A stretch of 64,000 nt of DNA from Chthoniobacteraceae bacterium (GCA_028293625.1 JAQGOL010000042.1:278835-342834); one strand, 5' to 3'. Shown: positions 29,143 through 38,433, counted from the first letter of the stretch. The notes: a model not told the origin generated them from the sequence alone. Made by a program: numbers and translations.

Positions 29143-30126
29143 TTAAAGTTCCCGGCGAAAACCGCGCGCGGCCTCGGCATAGACACTCGCCGGCACGGGC
29201 CGCAAATCCCAGATGATCCCGGCCCACGAGAGCATCTTTAGAACATAATAAGTCACGTCGATTTCCCACCAATAGAACCCCTGGCGGGCGGCTCCCATGA
29301 ACCGGTGATGATTGTTGTGCCAGCCCTCGCCAAGCGTGACCAGAGCCAGGGCAAGATTGTTGCGGCTTTCATCTCCGGTCTCGAAGCGGCGGTTTCCAAA
29401 AACGTGAGCCAGAGAATTGATCAGGAGCGTGCCGTGCAGAAGCACGACAGTGCTGATAAAAAATCCCCAGACCAATAGCTGCGTTCCGCTCGTATGCAGC
29501 GAGGGAGCAAAGTAACCGAGCACGGCGCCGGTTATATAAAGCAACAGCGCCAAAACCGCCGGGACAACCAGGTCAAACCGGTTCAGAAACACCAACTCCG
29601 GATACTTGGCGAGGTCCCGGATTGCTTCATAGTTGGTTGGGAAATTCTTGCTGCTTGTCATCCAGCCGATATGCGACCACCAAAAACCGCTGATTGTCGG
29701 CGAGTGCACGTCGTGTTCCTGATCAGCATGCTTGTGGTGATGACGATGTACCGCTGCCCACCAGAGTGCCCCGCGCTGCACCGCGGTATTTCCGAGCGCG
29801 GCAAAGCAAAACTGGGCGGCGCGTGACGTATGAAATGTCCGGTGCGAAAAATAGCGGTGATAAAAACCGGTGATTGCAAACATTCTCACCAAATAAAGGA
29901 CAACTGCCATCCCCGCGGCCATCCGGCTCCATCCGGTCCAGATCACGCCGAGGCAGCCCAGATGCAGGAAAGCAAACGGCAGACAGCGGCGTAATTCAAA
30001 GCGGTCCTCCTTTTGCCTGACCGCCGCAGCGCCCTCAGGAAAATAGTCGGAGTCAAAAAATTGACGGAGAGTGATCAGGCTGCGGGAAAAGGAGTCAGTC
30101 AACGAAAGGGGTGGTTCGGTCGGCAT
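29143..30126 (-). CDS. Membrane fatty acid (acyl-CoA/acyl-lipid) desaturase
   Basis: About 327 residues from the ATG at 30124-30126; the frame is open to an ATG at 30234 (363 residues). The three His boxes of membrane di-iron desaturases are present: HRYFSHRTFH, HRHHHKHAD and GEGWHNNHHRF, along with four hydrophobic segments. It introduces a double bond into a saturated acyl chain using O2 and reductant, so it is expected in aerobic conditions. It is the first gene of the eight-gene lipid operon and would supply the unsaturated substrate needed by the two CFA-type methyltransferases. Its promoter must lie in the 227-bp region divergent from the esterase gene, or in about 120 bp if the longer start is used. 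Confidence 0.93.
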   Translation of the reverse strand: MPTEPPLSLTDSFSRSLITLRQFFDSDYFPEGAAAVRQKEDRFELRRCLPFAFLHLGCLGVIWTGWSRMAAGMAVVLYLVRMFAITGFYHRYFSHRTFHTSRAAQFCFAALGNTAVQRGALWWAAVHRHHHKHADQEHDVHSPTISGFWWSHIGWMTSSKNFPTNYEAIRDLAKYPELVFLNRFDLVVPAVLALLLYITGAVLGYFAPSLHTSGTQLLVWGFFISTVVLLHGTLLINSLAHVFGNRRFETGDESRNNLALALVTLGEGWHNNHHRFMGAARQGFYWWEIDVTYYVLKMLSWAGIIWDLRPVPASVYAEAARGFRREL

Positions 30127-30353
30127 GAATGGCACTGCGGTTATCCGGGAGATACCCGATGCCGGATGCAGCGAAAAGACGATTTGCGCTTTTCCAGACT
30201 CGTGAACCGGCGTTGGCTTTTCCTTGGCATCCATTCAGGGACGGCTCGCGTTTTATCCCGCCCCACGCTCTTCTTTTCAGCCAATCCTGCTTTTAATGCG
30301 TGAAGCGCGCCGACGATTGCAAAAGCCGACCGGCTCGAGGCGTTAAGCTGACC

Positions 30354-31418
30354 ATGAAAACCACCCTTTTTATCTTATTGCTGGCCATGAGCATCTCCTT
30401 GTCCCCTGCCCAAACTGCGCCTGCCCGGCTCGAAGTGCTTGAAATCCCCGGAGAAAAACTGGCGGACAATCCGCTCCGCGACCCGGTCAAGCGGCGCGCT
30501 GCCGTTTTCATGCCCAAGGGGTACGTCAAAGGGACGGAATTGCCGGTTGTCTATTACCTGCCGGGATACGGAGCCTCCTCCGAAGATTTCATTCGGGATC
30601 CGAGCGCCTTTGCGCATTTGATTCAGCAATTGGCCAACGACGGATTGCCCCTGATCATTGCCGTGGTCGATTGCCGCAATCGCTGGGGCGGCAGCCAATA
30701 TCTGAATTCACCGGCGCAAGGTGATTATGCGGATTATGTCTGCCAGGAGATTATTCCAACGGTCGAGAAATGGTTGCAAATCGCGCCGGCCGTTTCGCAG
30801 CGCATCATTGCGGGTCATTCAAGCGGTGGCTACGGGGCGCTGATGCTTGGGATGAATCACCATGAACTTTTTGGAAACGTCGTTGCCTTGGCGCCCGATG
30901 GAGAGTTTGAGGTGACATGCGGCGATTGGTTCAAGGAACGCGCGCTGACCCGGCTGACCGCCGCCGATATCGAGACGATCATGCAGGGACCCGCCTCGGA
31001 GGCGCGTGAACGCGGAGGACTTGTCGAGTTGCTCGCCGGATTGTCCGCCGCCTTCGCCCCCGAAGGCAGAAGTGCGCCGGGCCGTTTCCGGTGGATCCTC
31101 GATGAAAAGGGAAAACGCCGACCTGAGGTCTGGGCGCAATGGCTCGCGCTCGATCCGCTGGAAATCATCAAAGAGCGCAGTATCGCTTTCGCCCCCAGCC
31201 AGGGGATTTATCTCGACGGCACGACCCAGGACGCGACTCTTAACAATGTGGCTGCGCGCCACATTTATGATGCGCTTCGGAATCGGCATCAGCCGCATTG
31301 CGCCCATCATGAAGCGCCCGGTGATCACATGCATGCGTTGCCACAACGACTTGAACGCGGGCTTTCATGGGTGTTCGGAAAGCCGCTTAAAGAGCTCCCG
31401 TTGCCCTCGGACCGTTAA
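30354..31418 (+). CDS. Exported esterase (alpha/beta hydrolase, esterase D-like)
   Basis: 354 residues. The signal peptide is KTTLFILLLAMSISLSPAQ. The remainder is a PF00756-type esterase: VVYYLPGYGASSEDF, IIAVVDCRNRWGGSQY, and the nucleophile elbow IIAGHSSGGYGAL with Ser as G-x-S-x-G. The catalytic His is probably in APGDHMHALP near the C-terminus. Such proteins cleave ester side chains (feruloyl, acetyl or S-formyl types) and are often periplasmic. The ATG at 30354 is preferred to the upstream ATG at 30300 because of the signal peptide. It is divergent from the lipid operon. Confidence 0.88.
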   Translation: MKTTLFILLLAMSISLSPAQTAPARLEVLEIPGEKLADNPLRDPVKRRAAVFMPKGYVKGTELPVVYYLPGYGASSEDFIRDPSAFAHLIQQLANDGLPLIIAVVDCRNRWGGSQYLNSPAQGDYADYVCQEIIPTVEKWLQIAPAVSQRIIAGHSSGGYGALMLGMNHHELFGNVVALAPDGEFEVTCGDWFKERALTRLTAADIETIMQGPASEARERGGLVELLAGLSAAFAPEGRSAPGRFRWILDEKGKRRPEVWAQWLALDPLEIIKERSIAFAPSQGIYLDGTTQDATLNNVAARHIYDALRNRHQPHCAHHEAPGDHMHALPQRLERGLSWVFGKPLKELPLPSDR

Positions 31419-31523
31419 ACGCTCAGATCATGCCGCGTTTCCAGACGCCATCCTGCGAAAAAAGCCTGCTCCGTGCATTGCAAAAGAGATCAAAACATCC
31501 CCTCGGTCCGATTGTCTTTTATC

Positions 31524-31811
31524 ATGTCTGACGAAACACACTCCGCCTCTTCGCAGCGCAACTCCCTGGATGAACTTGATCTCATGATCCCCGATATGGA
31601 TTCGGAATCCGCGGAAGCGCAGGTGAAAGGCATTCTGGAAAAATTGCCGGGCATCCAGGGAGTGCGTCTTGTGCAACGGGGGGCGTTTATTCGCTACGAC
31701 GCGCAGACAATGAATCACGAGCAAATCTGCGCGATGATCCGTCAGGCTGGATTCCGTGCGAGCACCTTTCAGGATTCAAAAACGGGAAAAACGGGCATCT
31801 CATCCCAGTAA
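31524..31811 (+). CDS. HMA-domain-like protein lacking the metal-binding cysteines
   Basis: 95 residues, cytoplasmic. It has the length and pattern of the heavy-metal-associated (CopZ/Atx1) fold: hydrophobic strand, helix (AQVKGILEKLPGIQGVRLV), strand (FIRYDAQT), helix ending IRQAGFRAST. At the place of the M-x-C-x-x-C metal loop it reads M25-D-S-E-S-A30, so both ligand cysteines are replaced by Ser27 and Ala30. It probably does not bind Cu(I) in the usual way; a protein-interaction or regulatory role is possible. It lies 105 bp after the esterase and upstream of the DCC-LMF gene. Confidence 0.75.
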   Translation: MSDETHSASSQRNSLDELDLMIPDMDSESAEAQVKGILEKLPGIQGVRLVQRGAFIRYDAQTMNHEQICAMIRQAGFRASTFQDSKTGKTGISSQ

Positions 31812-31890
31812 GCGGCGGCGGGTGAGCGGAACGGAATGGACGGTTTGGTTGGATGCCAATAGGTTGGTACCATCCTCTGCAGTGACCGCC

Positions 31891-33768
31891 ATGACCACGC
31901 CACGCGAAAAAGGTTTTGTAAAGTCGCCGCCCACACAGCGCCCTCTGCTGATCTTCGACGGAGAATGCAATTTTTGCCGGCATTGGATTGCCCGCTGGCA
32001 GGAGATGACGGGCTCCCGAGTCGATTATCGTCCCTACCAGGAAGTCGGAACCGAGTTTCCGGAGATTCCGCAGGAAGCTTTTCAGAAAGCCGTGCAGCTC
32101 GTTGAACCTGATGGCCGCCTGTTCGACGGGGCCGACGCGGTTTTCCGGCTGCCTGATTTTGCTTCCACCGGAGGGCGCTTTTACCGGTTGTTACGGTCGC
32201 TGCCCGGGCTTCTGGCTGCGGCACGGCCCGCATATCGCTTTGTTTCTTCCCACCGCCCGTTTTTTTCCCTGATCACACGGCTGTTTTGGGGAAAAACTTT
32301 TCGAAAACCGGCATTCCTTTTCAGCCGCTGGCTTTTCCTGCGAGTTCTTGGCCTGGTCTACCTGATCGCCTTTGTCTCACTTGCGATCCAAATTCTCGGA
32401 CTCGTTGGCGAACGAGGGATTCTGCCGGCCCGCCAATTCTTCGACGCCGCAGGTGCGCAGCTTGGCTTTTCTCGCTATTGGATACTGCCAACCGTCTTTT
32501 GGTGGAATGCAAGTGACGCTTTTCTTGTCGGCATCTGCTGGGCGGGCGCCGGCATTTCGGCATTGCTCGTCGCCGGGATTTGGCCGAGCGCATGCCTTGC
32601 GTTGCTCTGGCTGCTCTATCTTTCCCTTTGCGTGGCCTGTCGCACCTTCCTCGGCTATCAATGGGACGCGCTTCTTCTCGAGACCGGCTTTCTGGCAATC
32701 TTTCTCATCCCCCTCTTTGAAATGCGTCCGCGCTGGAATCTGGAAACGGGCGGTTCGCGAGTGGCACGCTGGCTCCTGCTCTGGCTCGCGTTTCGGATTA
32801 CCATTGAATCGGGCTTGGTAAAACTCGCCAGTCACGATCCCGCGTGGGCCAATCTGACGGCATTAACTTATCATTACGAAACCCAGCCGCTGCCGCTTTG
32901 GACTGCGTGGTTTGCCAATCAATTGCCTCTTTGGATCCAAAAAATGAGCTGTGCCGGCATTTTCGTGGTGGAGCTTGGAGCCCCGTTTTTAATCATCGCT
33001 CCACGCAACCTGCGGCTCGCCGGCGCCGGAGCGATGATCGCCCTCCAGGCCGGCATCGCAGCTACGGGTAATTACACGTTTTTCAACCTGCTTACCGGAG
33101 CCCTTTACCTCCTGCTTCTTGATGACGCCCCATGGCCGGTCTCATGGAAAAAGGTGTTGGAAAAAACCGGACTGCCCCACCCGGGACGCTTTGGAAAAAT
33201 TGTCCATGGAGCGCTTCTGGCGCCTGTCGCTCTCATCCATACGTTTTTTTCCTGCCTGCCACTCCTTGATATTCTCGGTTTTAGAAAGGAATGGCCCGCC
33301 CCGATAGTCCAACTCCACAGATTGTGCGCCGCGTTTCGCTCGTGCAACGGCTACGGACTTTTTGCGGTGATGACAACCACGCGCCCTGAAATCATCATTG
33401 AAGGAAGTGGCGACGGGCTGACTTGGGAGCCATACGAATTTGGTTGGAAACCGGGTAACGTTTATGAGCGGCCCAAACTTTGCGCCCCTCATCAACCACG
33501 GCTCGACTGGCAAATGTGGTTTGCCTCCCTAGAGGCGCCGCAGGTGTCACCGTGGCTCTATCATTTCGCCGCCCGGCTCCTTGAAGGATCCCCGGAGGTC
33601 CTCCGGCTTCTCGAATCCAATCCGTTTCCCAAAGGGCCTCCGCTTTACGTGCGGGCAACCCTTTACGAATACCATTTCACCCGATTCGAGGATGCAACCG
33701 AAGCATGGTGGAAACGGGAATACAAAGGCATTCTTCTACCGCCGGTTTCTTTGCGCACATCTGAGTAG
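31891..33768 (+). CDS. DCC thiol-oxidoreductase domain fused to lipase maturation factor-like membrane protein
   Basis: 625 residues. The N-terminal domain (about 18-130) is a DCC/DUF393 thioredoxin-like module with FDGECNFC and the redox CxxC at Cys26/Cys29. The rest is a polytopic membrane protein of the lipase maturation factor (LMF1/DUF1222) type, with about 6-8 hydrophobic segments, ESGLVKLASHDPAW and FLGYQWDALLLETGFLAIFL, then a soluble C-terminal domain with GDGLTWEPYEF and APHQPRLDWQMWF. In eukaryotes LMF1 aids folding of secreted lipases. In bacteria the role is inferred to be assistance with disulfide-containing exported hydrolases. The ATG at 31891 is chosen; a GTG at 31756 would overlap the previous gene. 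Confidence 0.88.
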   Translation: MTTPREKGFVKSPPTQRPLLIFDGECNFCRHWIARWQEMTGSRVDYRPYQEVGTEFPEIPQEAFQKAVQLVEPDGRLFDGADAVFRLPDFASTGGRFYRLLRSLPGLLAAARPAYRFVSSHRPFFSLITRLFWGKTFRKPAFLFSRWLFLRVLGLVYLIAFVSLAIQILGLVGERGILPARQFFDAAGAQLGFSRYWILPTVFWWNASDAFLVGICWAGAGISALLVAGIWPSACLALLWLLYLSLCVACRTFLGYQWDALLLETGFLAIFLIPLFEMRPRWNLETGGSRVARWLLLWLAFRITIESGLVKLASHDPAWANLTALTYHYETQPLPLWTAWFANQLPLWIQKMSCAGIFVVELGAPFLIIAPRNLRLAGAGAMIALQAGIAATGNYTFFNLLTGALYLLLLDDAPWPVSWKKVLEKTGLPHPGRFGKIVHGALLAPVALIHTFFSCLPLLDILGFRKEWPAPIVQLHRLCAAFRSCNGYGLFAVMTTTRPEIIIEGSGDGLTWEPYEFGWKPGNVYERPKLCAPHQPRLDWQMWFASLEAPQVSPWLYHFAARLLEGSPEVLRLLESNPFPKGPPLYVRATLYEYHFTRFEDATEAWWKREYKGILLPPVSLRTSE

Positions 33769-33801
33769 TTACGACGATTTTTTTCCACAGAGAATCACGG
33801 C

Positions 33802-33844
33802 AAAAAAAACGCGACCGCAAACTCTTCTCGAGTCTGCGGCCGCG
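33802..33844 (-). terminator. Rho-independent terminator (minus strand, possibly bidirectional)
   Basis: Stem arms at 33810-33824 and 33830-33844 with a 5-base loop. Read on the minus strand the stem is complete with two G-U pairs and is followed by eight U (the A8 run at 33802-33809), which fits the end of the lipoprotein gene at 33872. On the plus strand the stem has two A-C mismatches but is followed by a T-rich stretch, so it may also terminate the DCC-LMF transcript. Confidence 0.8.
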
Positions 33845-33871
33845 CGTTTATTTTTGAATTAAATCAGAGAC

Positions 33872-34330
33872 TCAGTCCCGGTTGTTTTTCTCCTTCTTCG
33901 AACCCTTGTGCTGGCCTTTCACGGAATCGGGTCTTTGCTGACTGTGATATCCGCCGACAGAAACAACCGATGGACGCTGAGAATTGCGTCCGGCGTTATA
34001 CGATTTGACCTGAACATTCGTGCGTGAACGCTCATAATTGCCGTGCGAATAAGAGCGGTCATTGTTTCCGCGATCGTATGAGCGGTTGTTGTTTCCGCGC
34101 TCGTAAGAGCGATCATGTGAACGGTAATCGGAACGATCGTAACCGCGCGAATACGAGCGGTCATCATAAGAATGGGACCGCGGATAAGAACGGCCTTCAA
34201 CATACACTGTGTCGTGGTAACTCGGTCCACGATCATAATAGCGGCCGCGGGTGGCGTAAGGTTCCTCTACAACGCAGCCCGAGAGAAGAAGCACTCCAAG
34301 GAGTGCCGGTATCAGTAAATACAATTTCAT
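33872..34330 (-). CDS. Arg/Tyr/Ser-rich repeat lipoprotein
   Basis: 152 residues. The lipoprotein signal is MKLYLLIPALLGVLLLSGC, with lipobox LSGC and Cys19 as the acylated residue. The mature part is low-complexity and very basic: repeats of RSYDRGN/RSYERGN/RSYSRGY type (about residues 48-105), rich in Arg, Tyr, Ser, Asp and Asn, ending in a Lys-rich tail. It is probably an outer-membrane or periplasmic lipoprotein; the RY repeats could bind anionic polymers. No family is recognised. The repeat is visible in the DNA as near-identical CGATCGTATGAGCGGTTG-like units, so copy number may vary between strains. A terminator lies 28 bp after the stop. Confidence 0.75.
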   Translation of the reverse strand: MKLYLLIPALLGVLLLSGCVVEEPYATRGRYYDRGPSYHDTVYVEGRSYPRSHSYDDRSYSRGYDRSDYRSHDRSYERGNNNRSYDRGNNDRSYSHGNYERSRTNVQVKSYNAGRNSQRPSVVSVGGYHSQQRPDSVKGQHKGSKKEKNNRD

Positions 34331-34350
34331 GGTTGGAATAGTTTCTTCTT

Positions 34351-35271
34351 TTAGTGTGGCCCCTTTGACTTGCCGCGCAACCCCTCATCGCGGCCTTCAG
34401 CACAATCATCCTCCACCCGCACAATTCCTTCCAACAATCCCTGGTCTTTTTCTACCGCATCGAAAAATGAGGGGAACCGTGGCTCCCATCCAAGGGCGCG
34501 CAGTTTCTGATTGCTCACCCGTTTATGCGTCCATCCGCGCTTGCGGTTGGGGTCAATCGGCCCGGCCGGAGGCAGCGCTCGCCCAAATCGTCCAGCAAGC
34601 CATTCATATAAGGCGCGCTGATGCAACGGCTCGTTGTCGCATACATTGAAGATGCCGCTTTCCCGATAATTGATTAAAGCCAGCAACGCGGTCGCAATAT
34701 CATCGCGATGCGCCTGATTGATCCAGCGCATGCCGTCCCCTTCCAGCACCGCCTCACCCGCAAAGAATTTTTTAAGCAGTACCGAGCGGCCCGGCCCGTA
34801 AACTCCGGCGAGGCGCGCCACGATTCCTTTTTGCTCCAAAACGAGGCGTTCGGTTTGCCTCAATATCCGGCCGGTTTCGCGATCGGGCTCGGCCGTGCTC
34901 TCCTCGGTCACCCACTCCCCATCGAGCTGCGCGTAAACCGAGGTGCTTCCGGTAAAAACAAGGAGGCCCGGCTGAAGCAGCTCGATCAGGTTGCGAGCGC
35001 CTTCCAAATAAACGGCACGATAACTCTCCACCCCGCCGCGCCTGCTGCTTGCGCAATGCACCACCACGTCGAGACCTTGAAGCAAGGGAATGGATCCCAA
35101 CGCCTCCCGATCACACAGATCGGCGGCGATCACCGGGAATGGTTCCTCGCCCAGATTTGCCGCCGATTCATTTGAATGCGTCCCGCCGACAACGTCCCAC
35201 CCCTCCCGGTGCAATAACCGCGCCACGGCCAAGCCTACAAAACCGCATCCGGCTACAAAAACCCGTTTCAT
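34351..35271 (-). CDS. NAD(P)-dependent epimerase/dehydratase-like protein (YeeZ-like SDR)
   Basis: 306-residue extended/atypical SDR protein. The N-terminal Rossmann motif is VFVAGCGFVGLAVARLL (G-x-G-x-x-G). It contains CASSRRGGVESY and a segment with VFTGSTSVYAQ, but the catalytic Y-x-x-x-K pair is not obvious, as in YeeZ-type members. Function unknown; typically a sugar-nucleotide or small-molecule oxidoreductase. Its start overlaps the stop of the aldo/keto reductase by 4 bp, so both are probably made from one transcript. The ATG at 35269-35271 puts the Rossmann strand at residue 2. Confidence 0.85.
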   Translation of the reverse strand: MKRVFVAGCGFVGLAVARLLHREGWDVVGGTHSNESAANLGEEPFPVIAADLCDREALGSIPLLQGLDVVVHCASSRRGGVESYRAVYLEGARNLIELLQPGLLVFTGSTSVYAQLDGEWVTEESTAEPDRETGRILRQTERLVLEQKGIVARLAGVYGPGRSVLLKKFFAGEAVLEGDGMRWINQAHRDDIATALLALINYRESGIFNVCDNEPLHQRALYEWLAGRFGRALPPAGPIDPNRKRGWTHKRVSNQKLRALGWEPRFPSFFDAVEKDQGLLEGIVRVEDDCAEGRDEGLRGKSKGPH

Positions 35272-36194
35272 GGAAGCGGCACTCCGCGCGCGATGGTAAG
35301 GAGCCGGTACCATTCGTCGCGGCTGAGTTCAATCTGGGTGGCTTCGACCGCGGCCGCGATCCGCCCTGGCTCGGTGCTGCCGACGATCGGGACGATGCCG
35401 GCCGGATGACGTAGCAGCCAGGCGAGCGCCAGCACCATGCGGCTGGTGCCGCGAGCCTGCGCCATTTCATCCAGGAGCGCGACGATTTGCGCGGGCTGAT
35501 AAGCGCGCTGAGGCGCCAGGATATCGACCGGCCCGTCGGCGAGCAATCCGCCTCCCAGCGGGCTCCAGGCCAGGGGCGTGATTTTCTCCGCCTGGCATTG
35601 GTCGAGCGTTCCATCGCCGAGAGAACTGAGCTGAAGCAGACTGATCTCCACTTGGTTGACCACCAGAGGCCAGCGAGCCGCCCCTTGCAGCAGGGCCAGT
35701 TGCGAGGGAGAAAAATTGCTGACTCCAAATTCATGCACCTTGCCGGCCCGGTGCAGCTCATCAAACGCGCGCGAGACCTCCTCGGCATCGATCAGAAAAT
35801 CGGGCCGATGGAGCTGATAGATATCGATTGTCTCCACCCCGAGACGGCGCAGCGACTCATCGCACGAACCAATGATATGCTCCGCCGACAAATCATAGCG
35901 GTATGGCGTGTTTGAGCCCGCGGCAAAACGAATGCCGCACTTGGTGGCGATGAGCAGGTTGTTGCGAAGGGACGGTGTTTCACGAAGCACGGCGCCAAAA
36001 GAAGTTTCCGCCCGGCCATCGCAGTAGATATCGGCATGGTCAAAGAGCGTGTAGCCGGCATCGATGGCAGCGAGCACCGCACGCCGGGCCGTGGCCAGAT
36101 CGGCAGCCGCGTCCGCGGAACGTGCGATACGCCAGCATCCGTAAGCGAGCCGGCTTGAAACAAGATTACCTGAACCCAGGCGAATAGTCTGCAT
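35268..36194 (-). CDS. Aldo/keto reductase (YdhF-like)
   Basis: 308 residues, NADPH-dependent TIM-barrel oxidoreductase. The catalytic tetrad can be placed: Asp and Tyr in FDHADIYCDGRAE, Lys in IATKCGI, His in IDIYQLHRPD. The rest (HEFGVSNFSPSQLALL, PLVVNQVEISLLQL, TLDQCQ, LAWSPLGGG) matches E. coli YdhF-type members closely by eye. The substrate is unknown. It is first in a two-gene unit with the epimerase-like gene (4-bp overlap) and divergent from typA across a 257-bp gap. Confidence 0.92.
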   Translation of the reverse strand: MQTIRLGSGNLVSSRLAYGCWRIARSADAAADLATARRAVLAAIDAGYTLFDHADIYCDGRAETSFGAVLRETPSLRNNLLIATKCGIRFAAGSNTPYRYDLSAEHIIGSCDESLRRLGVETIDIYQLHRPDFLIDAEEVSRAFDELHRAGKVHEFGVSNFSPSQLALLQGAARWPLVVNQVEISLLQLSSLGDGTLDQCQAEKITPLAWSPLGGGLLADGPVDILAPQRAYQPAQIVALLDEMAQARGTSRMVLALAWLLRHPAGIVPIVGSTEPGRIAAAVEATQIELSRDEWYRLLTIARGVPLP

Positions 36195-36451
36195 TGGGGC
36201 ACCCTAAGCAGGGGAACGAATTTTACAAAAGCGGATTACGAATTGCGCAGAGAGGCATCTGACGCGACACTGATAGAATCACTCCACTGACCTGGTGCGC
36301 GTGCCGCGTGAAATGACTTTCAAAATTCACATCGCGCATGCCGTTTTCCGATCTTTGCGGATTTGCGGCCGCGCGCATTGACGTCTTCCACCTTCCCCCC
36401 CATATTCCCCGCCCTTTGCACTCGGACAACTACCCCGATAGAGACACAGAC

Positions 36452-38269
36452 ATGGAACATATCCGCAATATCGCCATCATCGCGCACGTCGATCACGGCA
36501 AGACCACCCTCGTTGATCAGCTGCTCAAACAGAGCGGCACTTTCCGCGCGAACGAATCCAAGGCGACCGAAATACGGATCATGGACTCAATGGACCTTGA
36601 GCGAGAAAAAGGCATCACCATCAAGGCCAAAAACGCGGCGTTCCGCTGGAAAGATTACCACATCAACATCGTCGACACGCCCGGCCACGCCGATTTCGGC
36701 GGCGAAGTCGAACGGATCATGAAGATGGTCGATGGCGTTCTTCTCGTGGTTGACGCTTACGATGGTCCCCAGGCCCAGACCAAGTTCGTGCTCAAAAAAG
36801 CACTCGAAGCCGGCGCCAAGCCAATCGTCGTCATCAACAAGATCGACCGCGAAAACGCCCGGCCGCACAAGGTCCTCGACATGGTGTTTGAACTCTTCCT
36901 TGAGCTCAACGCCAACGACATCCAGCTCGATTTCCCGGTCATCTACGCCAGCGCCCGCGACGGTTACGCCATGCGCGAGATCCACGACAAGAGCGAGACG
37001 ATGGAGCCGCTCTTTGAAGCGATCATTCAGTACATTCCCGCGCCGGCCAAATCCGACGTGAGCTATTTTCAGATGCTCGTCTCGAACCTCGATTACTCCG
37101 ATTACCTCGGACGAATCGCTTACGGACGCATCATCAGCGGCCGGGTCCGTGTCGGCGACAGCGTTGTCCATATCACCAACGACGGACGCCGCGAGCGCGC
37201 CAACATCACCGCGCTTTTCGGCCATCAGGGGCTGCAGAAGATCGAACTCAAAAACGCGAGCGAAGGCGACATCGTCGGTCTTTGCGGCTTTGAAGAAGCG
37301 TTCATCGGGGAAACCATCACCGACACTGAAGAGCGCATGCCGCTTCCTTTTGTCGACATCGATCCGCCGACGATCACGATGAAGATTTGCATCAACGACG
37401 GCCCGCTGGCTGGTCGTGAAGGCAAATTGCTCACCGCCCGCCAGGTTCGTGAACGGCTCGTGCGCGAAACCCGCACCAACGTTTCGATCCTTTTTGCCGA
37501 TACCGACATTGCCGGTCACTTTGAAATCCAGGCCCGCGGTGAAATGCAGATCGCGATCATCGTCGAGCAAATGCGCCGTGAAGGCTTTGAAGTGCTCGTC
37601 TCCCGGCCCGAGGTGATTTACCAGCGTGACGACGACGGCAAGCTGCTTGAGCCGATGGAAAATCTCTACGTCGACGTTCCAAACGACGCCTTGGGTTCCA
37701 TCCTCCAATCGCTGGCCGGCCGTAAAGCCGACATCATCCACATGGAACATAACCCGCACAGTGTCACGGTGCAGGCCGTTGTCCCAACCCGCGGACTTAT
37801 CGGATTTGAGACCGACCTGGTCAATGCCACCAAGGGCCACGGCATCATGTCGCATATCTTCAAAGAATACGGCCCGCACAAAGGCGATATCCCGACCCGC
37901 AACAACGGCGTGCTCGTGGCGATGGAACAGGGAATCAGCACCAGCTATTCCCTTGAAACCATCCAGGAACGCGGCCGTCTCTTTATTGGACCACAGGCGG
38001 AAGTTTACGAAGGAATGATCATCGGCGAAAACGCGCGTCCCGACGACATGCCCGTCAATCCGTGCCGCGCCAAAAAGCTCAGCAACATGCGTTCGACTGG
38101 AGACGGCAAAGGCGTTTCGCTCGCGCCGCCGCTGGTGATGACCCTGGAGCGCAGCCTCGAATACATCGCGCCTGACGAGTACGTCGAAGTCACGCCACTC
38201 AGCTTGCGCATGCGTAAGAAAATCTTGGACGCCAACGGCCGCAAACGCGCGTCGCCGAAGGTCGGCTAA
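36452..38269 (+). CDS. typA: Translational GTPase TypA/BipA
   Basis: 605 residues, ribosome-associated GTPase of the EF-G family, linked to stress and low-temperature growth and to 50S assembly. G1 is AHVDHGKTT (10-18). The switch region has [17 protein letters not shown]3 DTPGHADF and G4 NKIDR. The C-terminal BipA-specific domain has [19 protein letters not shown] and [15 protein letters not shown]. The ATG at 36452 gives the standard [16 protein letters not shown] start; the frame is open upstream to 36338 but not conserved. A C7 run lies about 50 bp upstream. A strong hairpin with a T8 tract follows the gene. Confidence 0.97.
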   Translation: MEHIRNIAIIAHVDHGKTTLVDQLLKQSGTFRANESKATEIRIMDSMDLEREKGITIKAKNAAFRWKDYHINIVDTPGHADFGGEVERIMKMVDGVLLVVDAYDGPQAQTKFVLKKALEAGAKPIVVINKIDRENARPHKVLDMVFELFLELNANDIQLDFPVIYASARDGYAMREIHDKSETMEPLFEAIIQYIPAPAKSDVSYFQMLVSNLDYSDYLGRIAYGRIISGRVRVGDSVVHITNDGRRERANITALFGHQGLQKIELKNASEGDIVGLCGFEEAFIGETITDTEERMPLPFVDIDPPTITMKICINDGPLAGREGKLLTARQVRERLVRETRTNVSILFADTDIAGHFEIQARGEMQIAIIVEQMRREGFEVLVSRPEVIYQRDDDGKLLEPMENLYVDVPNDALGSILQSLAGRKADIIHMEHNPHSVTVQAVVPTRGLIGFETDLVNATKGHGIMSHIFKEYGPHKGDIPTRNNGVLVAMEQGISTSYSLETIQERGRLFIGPQAEVYEGMIIGENARPDDMPVNPCRAKKLSNMRSTGDGKGVSLAPPLVMTLERSLEYIAPDEYVEVTPLSLRMRKKILDANGRKRASPKVG

Positions 38270-38288
38270 AAGAGCCCCACCCCACACC

Positions 38289-38332
38289 GCGCTGTAGGAG
38301 AAGCCTCGCTTTTCCTGCAGCGCCTTTTTTTT
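38289..38332 (+). terminator. Rho-independent terminator after typA
   Basis: A 14-bp stem (arms 38289-38302 and 38310-38323, two G-U pairs) with a 7-base loop is followed by C and T8 at 38325-38332. It starts 20 bp after the typA stop and points in the same direction. Confidence 0.85.
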
Positions 38333-38433
38333 GCGGTGATCGCGGCCTCCCGCTTCGGTCAAAGGCCCCGGGACTTTTGTCCCAAATTTCTTGGTATCGA
38401 CGTTTGCAAAACGGCCCGCTCTAATTGCATCCG

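Noticed and set aside
36587..38362. 591-codon open frame on the minus strand opposite typA
   Set aside because: It is the antisense of a highly conserved GTPase gene; the translation has no family-like motif and arises from GC-rich codon bias.
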